The notes: generated from the letters alone by a model not told the origin. 64,000 nt of DNA from CAUJIW01 sp963205175 (GCA_041060555.1 JBEUDS010000002.1); one strand, 5' to 3'. Shown: positions 31,540 through 40,874, numbered from the stretch's first letter. Translations and numbers: made by a program.

Positions 31540-33930
31540 TCAGTCGCCGGCAGGGGACGGCGGCGCATCAAGCGACGCCAGCAGCTGGTCGATCAGCGCC
31601 GTCACCCGCGGCAGGCGCGGGCGTTCGGATTCCAGCACGGCGCGGAAGGCGCGCTGCTTCAGCGCGGCGATCCTGTCCGCCGGAATGGTGACAGCGCCGC
31701 TGACGCTGGACAGCACGATGTCGATCAGTCTCTCCACGGCGTGCAGCCGGCCCCACAGATAATCGTTCTCGCGGTAGGCACGGGAGAGGAAGGCGCCGAA
31801 GGTGGCGAACTCGATGCCCTTGAGCGTCGCCGCCGCGCCACCACGGCGCAGGGTGGTTGCATCCGACGGCGACAGCCGGTCCACCTTCACCGCGTCCAGT
31901 TCGTCGATGGTCGGGTCAAGCATCGGCAGCGCCACGATGTCGAAGAACGGGAAGCCGACATAGGCCATCAGCAGCGCGCGCGCGACGCTGCCATCCTTGA
32001 TGCAGCCCAGACTCTGCGCCACCAGCACGTCGACCGTGTCGTCCACTTCCGTCAGGTCCATCGCCTCGCCCAGGCCGGCGATGGCGTCGTCGATGTTGCC
32101 GCGCGCGCGCGCGCAGCGGGCCATGCAGTCGGCGTGGAAGAAGTCACGGTTGCGCCGTTTGATGAACGGGGCCAGCGCCGAGTACAGCAGGGCCTTGGCA
32201 TCATCCAGCTCGGCGTGGTCAAGCAGCCGGGTGGCGCCATAGAGCTGGTTCAGCCGCCGGATGACAAAACGCAGCCGGCGGATACGGAAGCCGAGGTCAT
32301 AGCTGCGCAGGAACTGCACCCACGGCAGATGTTCCCCCAGCAGCCGGGTATCCTCGATGCGGGGAATCGGGGTGATGCCGCCGCGTGCCGCCCAGTCCAT
32401 CACCAGTCGTTGCAGATCCTGACGCTCCGACGGGCCGGCGTTGCTCTGGAACAGGCAGAGCTGTTCGGCGAGGTCGCTCAGCACCCGCGTCAGCTTGAGC
32501 TCGGCATAGGCCTTGTAGGCGAAGCCGGCGCCGCGCGCCGCCTGCTGCTGGGCGATGTCGCGCCATTGCGCCAGCGCGTCGGGCGACAGTTGCGACATGT
32601 CGAGGTGGGCGCCGAGCCCTTCCTCCACCGCCTGCTCGACATCGGGGGCGACGCTGGCGATGACGCCGCGCGACAGCGCCAGTCTTTGTGAAAGGTCCTG
32701 CAGCCACTCCAGTTCGTCGCGGATCGGCTGCTGGCGCGGGATGCTCGACAGCGAGCCGATGATGGCGCTGAAAAAGCCCGGCACCTGCTCGTCATCGTGG
32801 CCGCGCGGCGGCTTCGGGTTGGGTTCGATGTAGACGATGCGCCGGTCCACCTCGCGGTGGGCGGGGCGGTCGCGCAGCGCGGCGATGGCGGCGCCGAACG
32901 GCTTGTTGTTGAGCACGCTGCCGTCGATCAGCGCCGCCACGCGCGGATCGCGGCCGTTGCTCGCCCAGCCGGGGAACAACTGGTCGATGAAGGTCATCCG
33001 GTCCAGCCAGTTGTGGCCCTTGGTGGCGACCAGCCGGTCGATCTCGCCGATCTGGGCGGGCGGAAAGGCACCGGGGAAGGAGGCGGTGGCACGGGCGGCG
33101 AAGGCGAGGCTGGGCAGGTCGGCCAGCCGGCGCGTGCCGTTAAGCCCGAGACCGGAATCGTGGAAGCTGATCACCAGCCGGTGCTCGCGCTCGTCGATCT
33201 CCGGCGGTGAGTGCAGGCGCAGCTTCTCCGAATGGCCGTGGAAATCGGTGACGGTGACCATCAGGTCGAGCGGGTAGCCCGGCGGCAGCAGCGAGTCGGT
33301 GCCCGAGCGACTGTCCTCCATCGCCATCAGGCCGTCGTAGAGCAGGGTGGCGAAGCCCTGGCCGGAGAAGGGTGGCTCGAACCAGCGCGAGCGGATGAAG
33401 CGGGAGAGCTTGCGCCGCACCTCCGGGCTTGCCTCGCGGCCCACCAGTTCGTCGACCCGGCGCGCCTGCCAGCGGCCGAACAGCCACACCAGCGGGCGCA
33501 GGTAAAGCTTGCTCCAGCGGCCCGAGGCACCGCTGGGATCGAGCAGGCGTTCGACATCGGCGTTCTTCAGCCAGAGGTCGGTCAGCGGTTCCAGCGACAG
33601 ATCCTCGGCGATGGCTTTCGCCAGGAAGATGCCGTTGATGCCGCCGGCCGAGGCGCCGGCGATGATGTCCACCAGCACGCGCAGCTCGATGGTCTCGCCG
33701 ATCAGGCCCAGCAGATCGAAATAGATCGCCTCGGTGTCGGCCGGGCGGCCGGAGCGTTCGACGTCGGAGAACCCCGATTCCGCTTCGGCGCCTGCCCGGC
33801 CCAGCAGGTCGCGTCGGGCCTTGGAAGCGCGCTGGAGTTTCCAGATCTCCTTGGTCAGGCCGTGCATGTACACGGTCAGCGACACCCCGCCATAACAGAC
33901 GAGGGCGAGCCGGAGTTCCTTTTCCTTCAT
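31540..33930 (-). CDS. Patatin-like phospholipase with DUF3376-type C-terminal region
   Basis: A 796-residue protein with an N-terminal patatin hydrolase domain: RLALVCYGGVSLTVYMHGLT, the nucleophile elbow GASAGGINGIF (Ser), and the second dyad residue Asp in LIDGSVLNNKPFGAAI, where DGS replaces the more common DGG. A long helical C-terminal half follows (about 400-796), as in the patatin-like proteins that carry DUF3376. The start is the ATG at 33930 (MKEKELRLALVCYG); a GTG 21 bp upstream is the alternative. There is no signal peptide. Likely activity: phospholipid or lipid acyl hydrolysis in the cytosol; the substrate is unknown. Confidence 0.85.
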   Translation of the reverse strand: MKEKELRLALVCYGGVSLTVYMHGLTKEIWKLQRASKARRDLLGRAGAEAESGFSDVERSGRPADTEAIYFDLLGLIGETIELRVLVDIIAGASAGGINGIFLAKAIAEDLSLEPLTDLWLKNADVERLLDPSGASGRWSKLYLRPLVWLFGRWQARRVDELVGREASPEVRRKLSRFIRSRWFEPPFSGQGFATLLYDGLMAMEDSRSGTDSLLPPGYPLDLMVTVTDFHGHSEKLRLHSPPEIDEREHRLVISFHDSGLGLNGTRRLADLPSLAFAARATASFPGAFPPAQIGEIDRLVATKGHNWLDRMTFIDQLFPGWASNGRDPRVAALIDGSVLNNKPFGAAIAALRDRPAHREVDRRIVYIEPNPKPPRGHDDEQVPGFFSAIIGSLSSIPRQQPIRDELEWLQDLSQRLALSRGVIASVAPDVEQAVEEGLGAHLDMSQLSPDALAQWRDIAQQQAARGAGFAYKAYAELKLTRVLSDLAEQLCLFQSNAGPSERQDLQRLVMDWAARGGITPIPRIEDTRLLGEHLPWVQFLRSYDLGFRIRRLRFVIRRLNQLYGATRLLDHAELDDAKALLYSALAPFIKRRNRDFFHADCMARCARARGNIDDAIAGLGEAMDLTEVDDTVDVLVAQSLGCIKDGSVARALLMAYVGFPFFDIVALPMLDPTIDELDAVKVDRLSPSDATTLRRGGAAATLKGIEFATFGAFLSRAYRENDYLWGRLHAVERLIDIVLSSVSGAVTIPADRIAALKQRAFRAVLESERPRLPRVTALIDQLLASLDAPPSPAGD

Positions 33931-34019
33931 GATGCGCGACGCCTCCCCCACGGACAGACTAGAGGCGTGGGCGCGGAATGTGGAGCGGTGATTACGGGCC
34001 GGGGATCATGAGCCGGAGA

Positions 34020-35837
34020 TCATGAGGCGGTGATTTCCAGCGGCATGCCGGCGAGCGCGGCTTCCGCTTCCTGCTGCTGGGCCGCCCACATGGCGGCGTA
34101 GCGCCCGCCGGCGGCCAGCAGTGCCGCGTGGGCGCCGCGCTCGGCCACCCGGCCGTCTTCCAGCACGATGATCTCGTCGGCGCCGACCACGGTGGACAGC
34201 CGGTGGGCGATGATCAGGGTGGTGCGATCGGCGGCGGCCGCGTCGAGGGCGGCCTGGATGTCGCGCTCGGTGCGGGTGTCCAGCGCCGAGGTCGCCTCGT
34301 CGAGAATCAGGATCGGCGGGTTCTTGAGCAGGGTGCGGGCGATCGCCACCCGCTGCTTCTCGCCGCCCGACAGCTTCAGGCCGCGTTCGCCGACCACGGT
34401 ATCGTAGCCGTCCGGCAGGCCTGCGATGAAGTTGTGGATCTGGGCGCGCGTCGCCGCCGCCTCGATCTCGGCCTGGCTGGCCTCGGGTCGGCCGTAGGCG
34501 ATGTTGTAGCGGATGGTGTCGTTGAACAGCACGGTGTCCTGCGGCACGATGCCGATGGCCCGGCGCAGGCTGTCCTGCCGCACGTCGCGGATGTCCTGCC
34601 CGTCGATGCACACCCGGCCGGCGCTGATGTCGTAGAAGCGGTAGAGGATGCGCGCCAGCGTCGACTTGCCGGCGCCCGACGGGCCGACGACCGCCAGTGT
34701 GTGGCCGGCCGGCACCGTGAAGCTGACGCCGTGGAGGATTTCGCGGCGCGGCTCGTAGGCGAAATGGACGTCCTCGAAGCGCAGCGCGCCGCCGCTGACG
34801 GCAAGGTCCGGCGCGCCGGGCTTGTCCTGGATCTCCATCGGCTGGTCGAGCAGGGTGAACAGCTGCTCCATGTCGATCAGGCCCTGCTTGATCTCGCGAT
34901 ACACCCAGCCGAGGATGTCGAGCGGCCGGAACAGCTGCATCAGCATGGTGTTGACCAGCACCAGATCGCCGATGGTCGCCCGCTTGGCGCCGATGTCCAC
35001 CGCCACCAGCGCCATGCAGCCGAACAGGCACAGCGCCGTCAGCAGGCCCTGGCCGATGTTGAGCAGCGCCAGCGAACCGTCCGACTTGGTGGCGGCGTTC
35101 TCGTAACGCTTCAGCGCCTGGTCGTACTGGCGGAACTCATGCTCCTCGTTGTTGAAGTACTTCACCGTCTCGTAGTTGAGCAGGGAGTCGACGGCACGGG
35201 CATTGGCGCGGGTGTCGGTCTCCACCATGTCGCGGCGCAGCTTGGCCCGCCATTCGGTGACGACGCCGGTGAACAGGATGTAGGCGGCCACACACGCCAG
35301 CGTGATCGCCACCACCTTCCAGCCGAAGGCGGCGCCGAAAATGACGCACACCGCGCCCATCTCCAGAATGGTCGGCGCGATGTTGAACATGATGAAGTAG
35401 AGCATCTCGTCGATGCTCTTGGTGCCGCGCTCGATGATCTTCGACAAGCCGCCGGTGCGGCGCTCCAGATGGAAACGCAGCGACAGCGCGTGGACATGGC
35501 GGAACACGCTGAGCGCCAGCCGCCGCAACGCCCGCTGGCCGACCCGGACATAGACGGCGTCGCGGCTGTACTGGAACACGCTGGAGCCGAAGCGCACCGC
35601 CGCGTAGCCGCCCAGCAGGCCGACCGCCAGCGCCACCGCCGGGCCCTGCGGCCGCACCAGCGCGTCGGTGGCCCATTTCATGAAGAACGGCACCACCAGC
35701 ACGCTGGCCTTGGCGGCCAGCATCAGCACCATCGCCAGCACGATTCGCAGCTTCAGGTCGACGTCGGCGGCCGGCCAGACGTAGGGGAGGAACCTTCGGA
35801 AAGTGGCCCACACAGGGGCTTTGCGCACGGCAGCCAT
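34020..35837 (-). CDS. ABC exporter of the Atm1/HMT1 family
   Basis: A 605-residue half-transporter. Six membrane helices (to about residue 310) precede an ATPase domain with Walker A GPSGAGKSTLARILYR, signature LSGGEKQRVAIARTLL and Walker B ILILDEATSALD. The Atm1 hallmarks are RRTGGLSKIIERGTKSIDEM, NYETVKYFNNEEHE and the RPLDILGWVYREIKQGLIDM stretch. Bacterial Atm1 exports glutathione conjugates and metal-glutathione complexes and protects from heavy metals; the mitochondrial relative exports a sulfur compound for iron-sulfur assembly. It lies 2.5 kb from the sulfide cluster but on its own transcript. Confidence 0.9.
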   Translation of the reverse strand: MAAVRKAPVWATFRRFLPYVWPAADVDLKLRIVLAMVLMLAAKASVLVVPFFMKWATDALVRPQGPAVALAVGLLGGYAAVRFGSSVFQYSRDAVYVRVGQRALRRLALSVFRHVHALSLRFHLERRTGGLSKIIERGTKSIDEMLYFIMFNIAPTILEMGAVCVIFGAAFGWKVVAITLACVAAYILFTGVVTEWRAKLRRDMVETDTRANARAVDSLLNYETVKYFNNEEHEFRQYDQALKRYENAATKSDGSLALLNIGQGLLTALCLFGCMALVAVDIGAKRATIGDLVLVNTMLMQLFRPLDILGWVYREIKQGLIDMEQLFTLLDQPMEIQDKPGAPDLAVSGGALRFEDVHFAYEPRREILHGVSFTVPAGHTLAVVGPSGAGKSTLARILYRFYDISAGRVCIDGQDIRDVRQDSLRRAIGIVPQDTVLFNDTIRYNIAYGRPEASQAEIEAAATRAQIHNFIAGLPDGYDTVVGERGLKLSGGEKQRVAIARTLLKNPPILILDEATSALDTRTERDIQAALDAAAADRTTLIIAHRLSTVVGADEIIVLEDGRVAERGAHAALLAAGGRYAAMWAAQQQEAEAALAGMPLEITAS

Positions 35838-35918
35838 GGGATTCCAAGTCGTTAGCCAGTTGGAGTGAGAAAATAGCGCAACTTTGGTCGAGCGCTATCA
35901 TTTTTGCGTTGCAACATT

Positions 35919-35936
35919 TTGTGCCGCACTGCACAA
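35919..35936. promoter_or_regulatory. Small inverted repeat in a divergent promoter region
   Basis: TTGTGC (35919-35924) and GCACAA (35931-35936) form a perfect inverted repeat around a 6-nt centre, in the AT-richer gap between the Atm1-type gene and the small exported protein. It resembles a dimeric regulator site; no regulator can be named. Confidence 0.3.
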
Positions 35937-36003
35937 TGATTGGCGTAACGAACAATACGGATGGCTGTTCGGTTTGTCATCCCTCGAGCACCAGGAGACA
36001 CTG

Positions 36004-36300
36004 ATGCGCATGACCAAGATCCTCTTTGCCGCCGCTGCTTTCAGCATGGTTGCCCCCGCAGCGTTCGCCTCCAGCGCCGTGGCCCCGATCAGCAGTTTCA
36101 CCGATGCCAAGACCGGCTTCCGCGTGGTCACCCGTTCGATGTCGGGCGGTGACCTGCTGCTGATCGGCAAGCATCCGGAAACCGGCGAGAATTTCCGCCT
36201 GAAGGTCCGTACCAGTGGCGCCGTGAAGGGCGAGCTGAACGGCCAGCCGGTCGAATTCTCGGTGCCGGAAGAGAAGCTGAAGGCTGCCACCAGCCTCTAA
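36004..36300 (+). CDS. Small exported protein of unknown function
   Basis: A 98-residue protein with a clear signal peptide (KILFAAAAFSMVAPAAFASS) and a mature part of about 75 residues that looks beta-rich (FRVVTRSMSGGDLLLIGKHP, then ETGENFRLKVRTSGAVKGELN). No family is recognised. A strong CAGGAGACACTG ribosome site precedes the ATG, and a good terminator follows within 60 bp, so it is a single-gene unit. It lacks cysteines apart from none visible in the mature part and should be periplasmic. Confidence 0.75.
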   Translation: MRMTKILFAAAAFSMVAPAAFASSAVAPISSFTDAKTGFRVVTRSMSGGDLLLIGKHPETGENFRLKVRTSGAVKGELNGQPVEFSVPEEKLKAATSL

Positions 36301-36328
36301 CGCTCTGACGCTCCGTTGCTATTGAGAT

Positions 36329-36361
36329 CGCCGCGTCCGGGCTGCCCGGGCGCGGCGTTTT
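36329..36361 (+). terminator. Intrinsic terminator of the small exported protein gene
   Basis: CGCCGCGTCCGGG (36329-36341) pairs with CCCGGGCGCGGCG (36345-36357) with one G-T wobble and a 3-nt loop, followed by TTTT. Confidence 0.82.
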
Positions 36362-36405
36362 CATGTGCCTGAGCCGCCCGCCGGGGTGGCGCCCGGCCGC
36401 GCCGG

Positions 36406-37341
36406 TCAGTCGAACAGGCTGGAGACCGAGCTTTCCTCGGCGATGCGGTGCATCGCCTCGGCGATCAGCGGCGCGATCGACAGCCGGCGGATCTTCTTCG
36501 ACACCCGCACCGCCTCGGTGGCGAGAATCGAATCGGTGATCACCAGTTCCTCCAGTTCGGAGGCGCCGACGCGGGCGACCGCGCCACCCGACAGCACGCC
36601 GTGGCTGACATAGGCGGCCACCGCCTTGGCGCCGGCGGCCTTCAGCGCGGCGGCGGCGTTGCACAAGGTGCCGGCGGAATCGACGATATCGTCGACCAGG
36701 ATGCAGTAACGCCCGGTGACGTCACCGATGATGTTCATCACTTCCGACTCGCCCGGCCGCTCGCGGCGCTTGTCGACGATGGCCAGCGGGGCGTTGTTCA
36801 GCCGCTTGGCCAGCGCGCGGGCGCGCACCACGCCGCCGACGTCCGGCGACACCACCATCAGCGGTTCCTTCGACAGCCGTTCGGCGATGTCGGCGCTCAT
36901 CACCGGGGCGGCGTAGAGGTTGTCGGTGGGGATGTCGAAAAAGCCCTGAATCTGGCCGGCGTGCAGGTCCATGGTCAGCACCCGGTGGGCGCCGGCGGTG
37001 GTGATCAGGTTGGCCACCAGCTTGGCGGAAATCGGCGTGCGCGGCCCCGGTTTGCGGTCCTGGCGGGCATAGCCGAAATAGGGGATCACGGCGGTGATGC
37101 GGCGCGCGCTGGCGCGGCGCAGCGCATCGGTGGTGATCAGCAGTTCCATCAGGTTGTCGTTGGCCGGCGCCGAGGTCGACTGCATGACGAACACGTCCTC
37201 GCCGCGCACGTTCTCGTGGATCTCGACGAACACTTCCTCGTCGGAGAAGCGGCGGATGCTGGCCCTGGTCAGCGGCATGTTGAGATAGGCGGCGATCGCC
37301 TCGGCAAGGGGGGGATTGGAGTTGCCGGTGACGAGTTTCAT
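36406..37341 (-). CDS. prs: Ribose-phosphate pyrophosphokinase
   Basis: A 311-residue cytosolic enzyme making PRPP from ribose 5-phosphate and ATP for purine, pyrimidine, histidine and tryptophan synthesis. Signatures: the flexible region DEEVFVEIHENVRGEDVFVMQ, the ATP site (FGYARQDRKPGPRTPIS), DLHAGQIQGFFDIPTDNL and the PRPP loop CILVDDIVDSAGTLCNAA. I chose the ATG at 37341 (MKLVTGNSNPPL) with GAGAGG upstream; the open frame before it is not conserved. It supplies PRPP to products of purF and hisI, which lie further along in this window. Confidence 0.96.
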   Translation of the reverse strand: MKLVTGNSNPPLAEAIAAYLNMPLTRASIRRFSDEEVFVEIHENVRGEDVFVMQSTSAPANDNLMELLITTDALRRASARRITAVIPYFGYARQDRKPGPRTPISAKLVANLITTAGAHRVLTMDLHAGQIQGFFDIPTDNLYAAPVMSADIAERLSKEPLMVVSPDVGGVVRARALAKRLNNAPLAIVDKRRERPGESEVMNIIGDVTGRYCILVDDIVDSAGTLCNAAAALKAAGAKAVAAYVSHGVLSGGAVARVGASELEELVITDSILATEAVRVSKKIRRLSIAPLIAEAMHRIAEESSVSSLFD

Positions 37342-37497
37342 GGGCTGCCTCTCGGGGGTCGGGGGAATCGCGGCTGAGTCGGGCACGCTCTTAGCGCCGG
37401 GGGGCGGATCGCGCAATGCGCCCTTGGCCGGGAACATGGTTGACGGACCAACCGGCCACCATGGCCGAGGAGTGTCTCGGGGCGATGACAGACATAC

Positions 37498-37515
37498 GCC
37501 TGTCTGCTGACAGGC
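37498..37515 (-). terminator. Hairpin just after the pgeF stop
   Basis: GCCTGTC (37498-37504) pairs perfectly with GACAGGC (37509-37515) around a 4-nt loop, 3 bp beyond the pgeF stop on the minus strand. No U-rich tail follows, so its terminator role is uncertain. Confidence 0.35.
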
Positions 37516-37518
37516 AGG

Positions 37519-38322
37519 CTACAGGGCAATCAGCGATACCTGCCGGCCATAGTCGGGCTCGTCGCGGTGGGTGGTGCGGCGGTAGCTGAAGAAGCGCGCC
37601 GGCTGGCTGTAGGTGTCCTCGCCCAGCGCCGCGACTCGGGTGACGCCGGCTTCCGCCAGCCGCAGCGCGACAAAGCCTTCGAGGTCGAACTGGTGATGGC
37701 CGGACCGCTGGCCGGCGGCGAAGAAGTGCTCGGCCGCCTCGTGGTGCTCCTCGAAGCGGCGGCGGAAGCCGTCGTCCACTTCGTAGGACTTGCGGGCAAT
37801 GCATGGCCCGATGGCCGCCGCGATGTGGTCGCGCCGGGCGCCGAGCCCGGCCATCGCCGCCACCGTCGCCTCGATGACGCCGAACAGCGCGCCCTTCCAG
37901 CCGGCGTGGGCGGCACCGATGACCCCGGCCTGGCGGTCAGCCAGCAGCACCGGCGCGCAGTCGGCGGTGAGCACGCCCAGCGCCAGGCCGGGCCGGTCGG
38001 TGACCACGCCATCGGCGGCCGGCCGGGCATCGTCGGGCCAGGCGGCGGTCGCCACCACGGCGGTCGGGCTGTGCACCTGATGCAGCGTCACCAGCGCGGC
38101 GCCGGGCGCGACGGCCTCGACTGCCCGGTGGCGGTTGTCGAGCACCGCCGCTCGGTCGTCGGCCGAGCCCAAGCCGACATTGAGGCTGGCGAAGATGCCG
38201 GCCGAGACGCCGCCGGTACGGCCGAGAAAGCCGTGGGCGACGCCGTCCAGCGTCGGCGCGCGGACCAGGGTGATGGCGCCGGACAGGCCGGCGGCGGGAT
38301 CGGAGGGGATGTCGCGGGTCAT
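37519..38322 (-). CDS. pgeF: Peptidoglycan editing factor PgeF (YfiH/laccase-domain family)
   Basis: A 267-residue protein of the cytosolic copper/zinc-binding laccase-domain family, which removes wrongly placed L-serine from peptidoglycan precursors in E. coli. Family motifs are HGFLGRTGGVSAGIFASLNVG, VHSPTAVV, the metal-site segment LTADCAPVLLAD, AAHAGWKGALFGVIEATV and IGPCIARKSYEV. The start is the ATG at 38322 (MTRDIPSDPA). It follows a GNAT gene by 17 bp in the lgt-midA-GNAT-pgeF transcript. Confidence 0.92.
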   Translation of the reverse strand: MTRDIPSDPAAGLSGAITLVRAPTLDGVAHGFLGRTGGVSAGIFASLNVGLGSADDRAAVLDNRHRAVEAVAPGAALVTLHQVHSPTAVVATAAWPDDARPAADGVVTDRPGLALGVLTADCAPVLLADRQAGVIGAAHAGWKGALFGVIEATVAAMAGLGARRDHIAAAIGPCIARKSYEVDDGFRRRFEEHHEAAEHFFAAGQRSGHHQFDLEGFVALRLAEAGVTRVAALGEDTYSQPARFFSYRRTTHRDEPDYGRQVSLIAL

Positions 38323-38339
38323 GGCGGGCTTATCCAGCC

Positions 38340-38864
38340 TCAGTCCCACAGCTGCAAGTGCATGATGTCCTCGTCGTCGGCATGGTCGCCGACCATGAAC
38401 TTGTAGTGGCCGACGATGGTGAAGCCGTGCCGGCGATAGAAGGCCTGGGCGCGCGGGTTGTCGGCATAGACGCTCAAGTAGACGTCGCGGGCGCCGCGGG
38501 CGTGGCACTGGTCGAGCGCCCAGGCCATCAGCGTCGCGGCGACGCCCTGGCCCTTGTAGGCCGGCAGCACGTAGAGCTGCTTCAGCTCCAGCGCCGTGGC
38601 GGGCGGGTTGGCCACCGGCAGGCTCATCGGCCCGATCTTGGCATAGCCCACCAGCGCACCGTCCACTTCCGCCACCCGGTAGGCGCGTGCCGGGTCGGCC
38701 AGCTCCGCCGCCACCGCCGGCAGGCCGTGCACCCGGTCGAGGAAGGCGTTGAGGTTGGCCGCGCTGTAAAGATGGCCGAAGGTGTCGATGAAGGTTTCCC
38801 GCCCGAAGGCGGCCAGCGCCCCGGCGTCCTCGATCAATGGTGCGCGGTAGTGAACGTCGGTCAT
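38340..38864 (-). CDS. GNAT family N-acetyltransferase
   Basis: A 174-residue acetyltransferase. The acetyl-CoA site reads KQLYVLPAYKGQGVAATLM, the Q/R-x-x-G-x-G/A motif of GNAT enzymes, and the C-terminal part has YLSVYADNPRAQAFYRRHGF. The substrate (small molecule, peptide or protein amine) cannot be told. The start is the ATG at 38864, which overlaps the midA stop in ATGA; earlier in-frame starts would lie within midA. It sits between midA and pgeF, genes often adjacent in relatives. Confidence 0.88.
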   Translation of the reverse strand: MTDVHYRAPLIEDAGALAAFGRETFIDTFGHLYSAANLNAFLDRVHGLPAVAAELADPARAYRVAEVDGALVGYAKIGPMSLPVANPPATALELKQLYVLPAYKGQGVAATLMAWALDQCHARGARDVYLSVYADNPRAQAFYRRHGFTIVGHYKFMVGDHADDEDIMHLQLWD

Positions 38865-39946
38865 GTGTCGAACCCCAGCGGTGTCGGCCATTGCGGTGCC
38901 ACAAGCGCCAGCACCTTGAACAGGGTGCCCATTTCCTCCGGGTCGGCGAGCCGGCGCGCGGCCATCACCAGCGCCTCGGCGCGCGGCGGATTGGCCTTCG
39001 CCAGCTGGGCGGTGCGCACGTCAAGCCCGAGCTGGCGCAGGAAACGCCCCTGGGTGACCGGCCCCAGTGTGCGCGCCCCGGCCGCCTGTGCGGCCTCGAC
39101 CAGCGCCTGGAAGTCGACATGGGCGGTGATGTCCGCCTCGCCCGGGGCGACCAGCGGATCGGCGAACTGGTGGCGCGCCAGCGCCTGCAGCGTGTCGCCG
39201 CGTGCGCGGGTCGCGTGACCGTAGTCGATGAGCAGCGCCGCGCCGCCGACCCGGGCCAGCGCGCCAGCGATGTCGGCGGCCACGGCCTGTCCGGCCGGGC
39301 ACAGCTCCAGCACCTCGCCAGTCGCCGCGTCCGCCAGCAACGGCGCCAGTGGCGCCAGGTCGTCGGCGCTGGCGGGATGACCGGGGACGAACGCGAGCGT
39401 GCCGTCCGCGCGCGCGTCCACCGCCTGCCAGGCCCAGCCGGCGTCGGTCAGCACCAGCCGCTCGATGGGCAGGGCGTCAATGAACTCGTTGGCGACGATG
39501 AGCAGCGGCGCGTCGGCGGGCAGCGACGCCCAGTCGGCGTGCCAGCGGGCGTGCGGCAGCCGGGCCGCCTGTTCGGCCCGCAGCACCGGGCTCATCTCGA
39601 CGAAATGGATGTCGGCGGCGGCATGGAAGCCCGGCACCCGCGCCGTCGCTCGCCAGGCGTCGGCCATCAGGGTGCCGCGCCCCGGGCCGAGTTCGACCAG
39701 ATGGACGCGGGCCGGCCGGCCGGCCCGCAGCCACAGGTCGGCCGCCCACAGGCCGATCAGCTCGCCGAACACCTGGGAGATTTCCGGCGCGGTGGTGAAG
39801 TCGCCGGCCTGACCGAACGGTACCTTGCGCATGTAGTAGCCGTGGTCGGGGTGGCCCAGGCACAGCGCCATGTAGCGCCCCAGCGGCATCGGGCCGCGCG
39901 CGGCGATCTCGTCGCGGATCAGCCGCTGGAGGGGCGTCATGGCCAT
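38861..39946 (-). CDS. SAM-dependent methyltransferase, MidA/NDUFAF7 family
   Basis: A 361-residue methyltransferase of the MidA family (DUF185). The N terminus MTPLQRLIRDEIAARGPMPL and GHPDHGYYMRKVPFGQAGDF are highly typical, as is the SAM-binding motif VHLVELGPGRGTLMADA and the later IVANEFIDALPIERLVL. The mitochondrial relative NDUFAF7 methylates an arginine of a complex I subunit, and the bacterial enzyme may do likewise (inference). The start is one of two ATGs (39946, 39940) just after the lgt stop, so it is co-translated with lgt. Confidence 0.9.
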   Translation of the reverse strand: MAMTPLQRLIRDEIAARGPMPLGRYMALCLGHPDHGYYMRKVPFGQAGDFTTAPEISQVFGELIGLWAADLWLRAGRPARVHLVELGPGRGTLMADAWRATARVPGFHAAADIHFVEMSPVLRAEQAARLPHARWHADWASLPADAPLLIVANEFIDALPIERLVLTDAGWAWQAVDARADGTLAFVPGHPASADDLAPLAPLLADAATGEVLELCPAGQAVAADIAGALARVGGAALLIDYGHATRARGDTLQALARHQFADPLVAPGEADITAHVDFQALVEAAQAAGARTLGPVTQGRFLRQLGLDVRTAQLAKANPPRAEALVMAARRLADPEEMGTLFKVLALVAPQWPTPLGFDT

Positions 39947-39950
39947 CGGT

Positions 39951-40748
39951 TCAGGCGGGGCGCTGGCGGCGTCCGGCGGTGGCGACGAAATAGGCGCCGG
40001 CCAGCACCATCGGCAGGCTGAGCCACTGGCCCATGTGCAGGCCGCTGCTCTGGGCAAAGCCGACCAGCTGCGCGTCGGGCTCGCGGACGAACTCGACGGC
40101 GAAGCGGAACACGCCATAGCCCAGCAGGAAGACACCGCCGAGCAGGCCGGGCTTCAGGCGCGCGTCGGTCCTGAAGAACAGCAGCAGCAGGATGGCGAGC
40201 AGCACCGGCCCTTCCAGCACTGCTTCATAAAGCTGGCTCGGGTGGCGCGGCAGCGGCCCGCCGGTCGGAAACACCACGCCCCAGGGCAGGTCGGTGACCC
40301 GGCCCCACAGCTCGCCGTTGATGAAGTTGGACAGCCGGCCGGTGAACAGGCCGATCGGCACCACGCAGCAGATGTAGTCACCCACCCGCATCCAGTCGAG
40401 CTTGTTGAGCCGGCAGAACAGCAGGATGGCAATGAACACGCCGATCACCCCGCCATGGAAGGACATGCCGCCCTCCCACAGCTGGAATGCCCCCAGCGGG
40501 TGGGCCAGATAGTAGCCGGGATTGTAGAACACAACATAGGCCAGCCGGCCGCCGAGGATGATGCCCAGCGTCGCCCAGGTGACGAAATCGTCGACATGGC
40601 GCCGCGCCATTGGCGCGCCGGGGCGGGCGACGAGCCGCAGCGCCAGCCACCAGCCGAGCAGGATGCCGGCGATGTAAGCCAGCGCATACCAGCGGATGGC
40701 CAGCGGGCCGATCTGCAGGGCAATGGGGTCGATGTCGGGGAAAGGCAT
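39951..40748 (-). CDS. lgt: Prolipoprotein diacylglyceryl transferase
   Basis: A 265-residue inner-membrane enzyme with about seven helices that adds diacylglycerol to the lipobox Cys of prolipoproteins. The signature GRLSNFINGELWGRVTD is present, as are MSFHGGVIGV and the first-helix IRWYALAYIAGILLGWW. The start at 40748 (MPFPDIDPIALQ) is supported by family length. It heads the lgt-midA-GNAT-pgeF operon and is divergent from the acyl-CoA dehydrogenase genes. One possible client in this window is the lipobox-bearing oligopeptidase at 3745. Confidence 0.95.
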   Translation of the reverse strand: MPFPDIDPIALQIGPLAIRWYALAYIAGILLGWWLALRLVARPGAPMARRHVDDFVTWATLGIILGGRLAYVVFYNPGYYLAHPLGAFQLWEGGMSFHGGVIGVFIAILLFCRLNKLDWMRVGDYICCVVPIGLFTGRLSNFINGELWGRVTDLPWGVVFPTGGPLPRHPSQLYEAVLEGPVLLAILLLLFFRTDARLKPGLLGGVFLLGYGVFRFAVEFVREPDAQLVGFAQSSGLHMGQWLSLPMVLAGAYFVATAGRRQRPA

Positions 40749-40874
40749 GGCGGTGCGATGGACCGAGGTTGTAAAAGTGTCGAAGCGTTGCCCCCTTGTC
40801 GGGAAGGGCGTTGCCGAGGTCAAGCCTCTGCCTCATAGTACGGACTAGAAGAACGCAAAACTGGGGAGCTTCGG

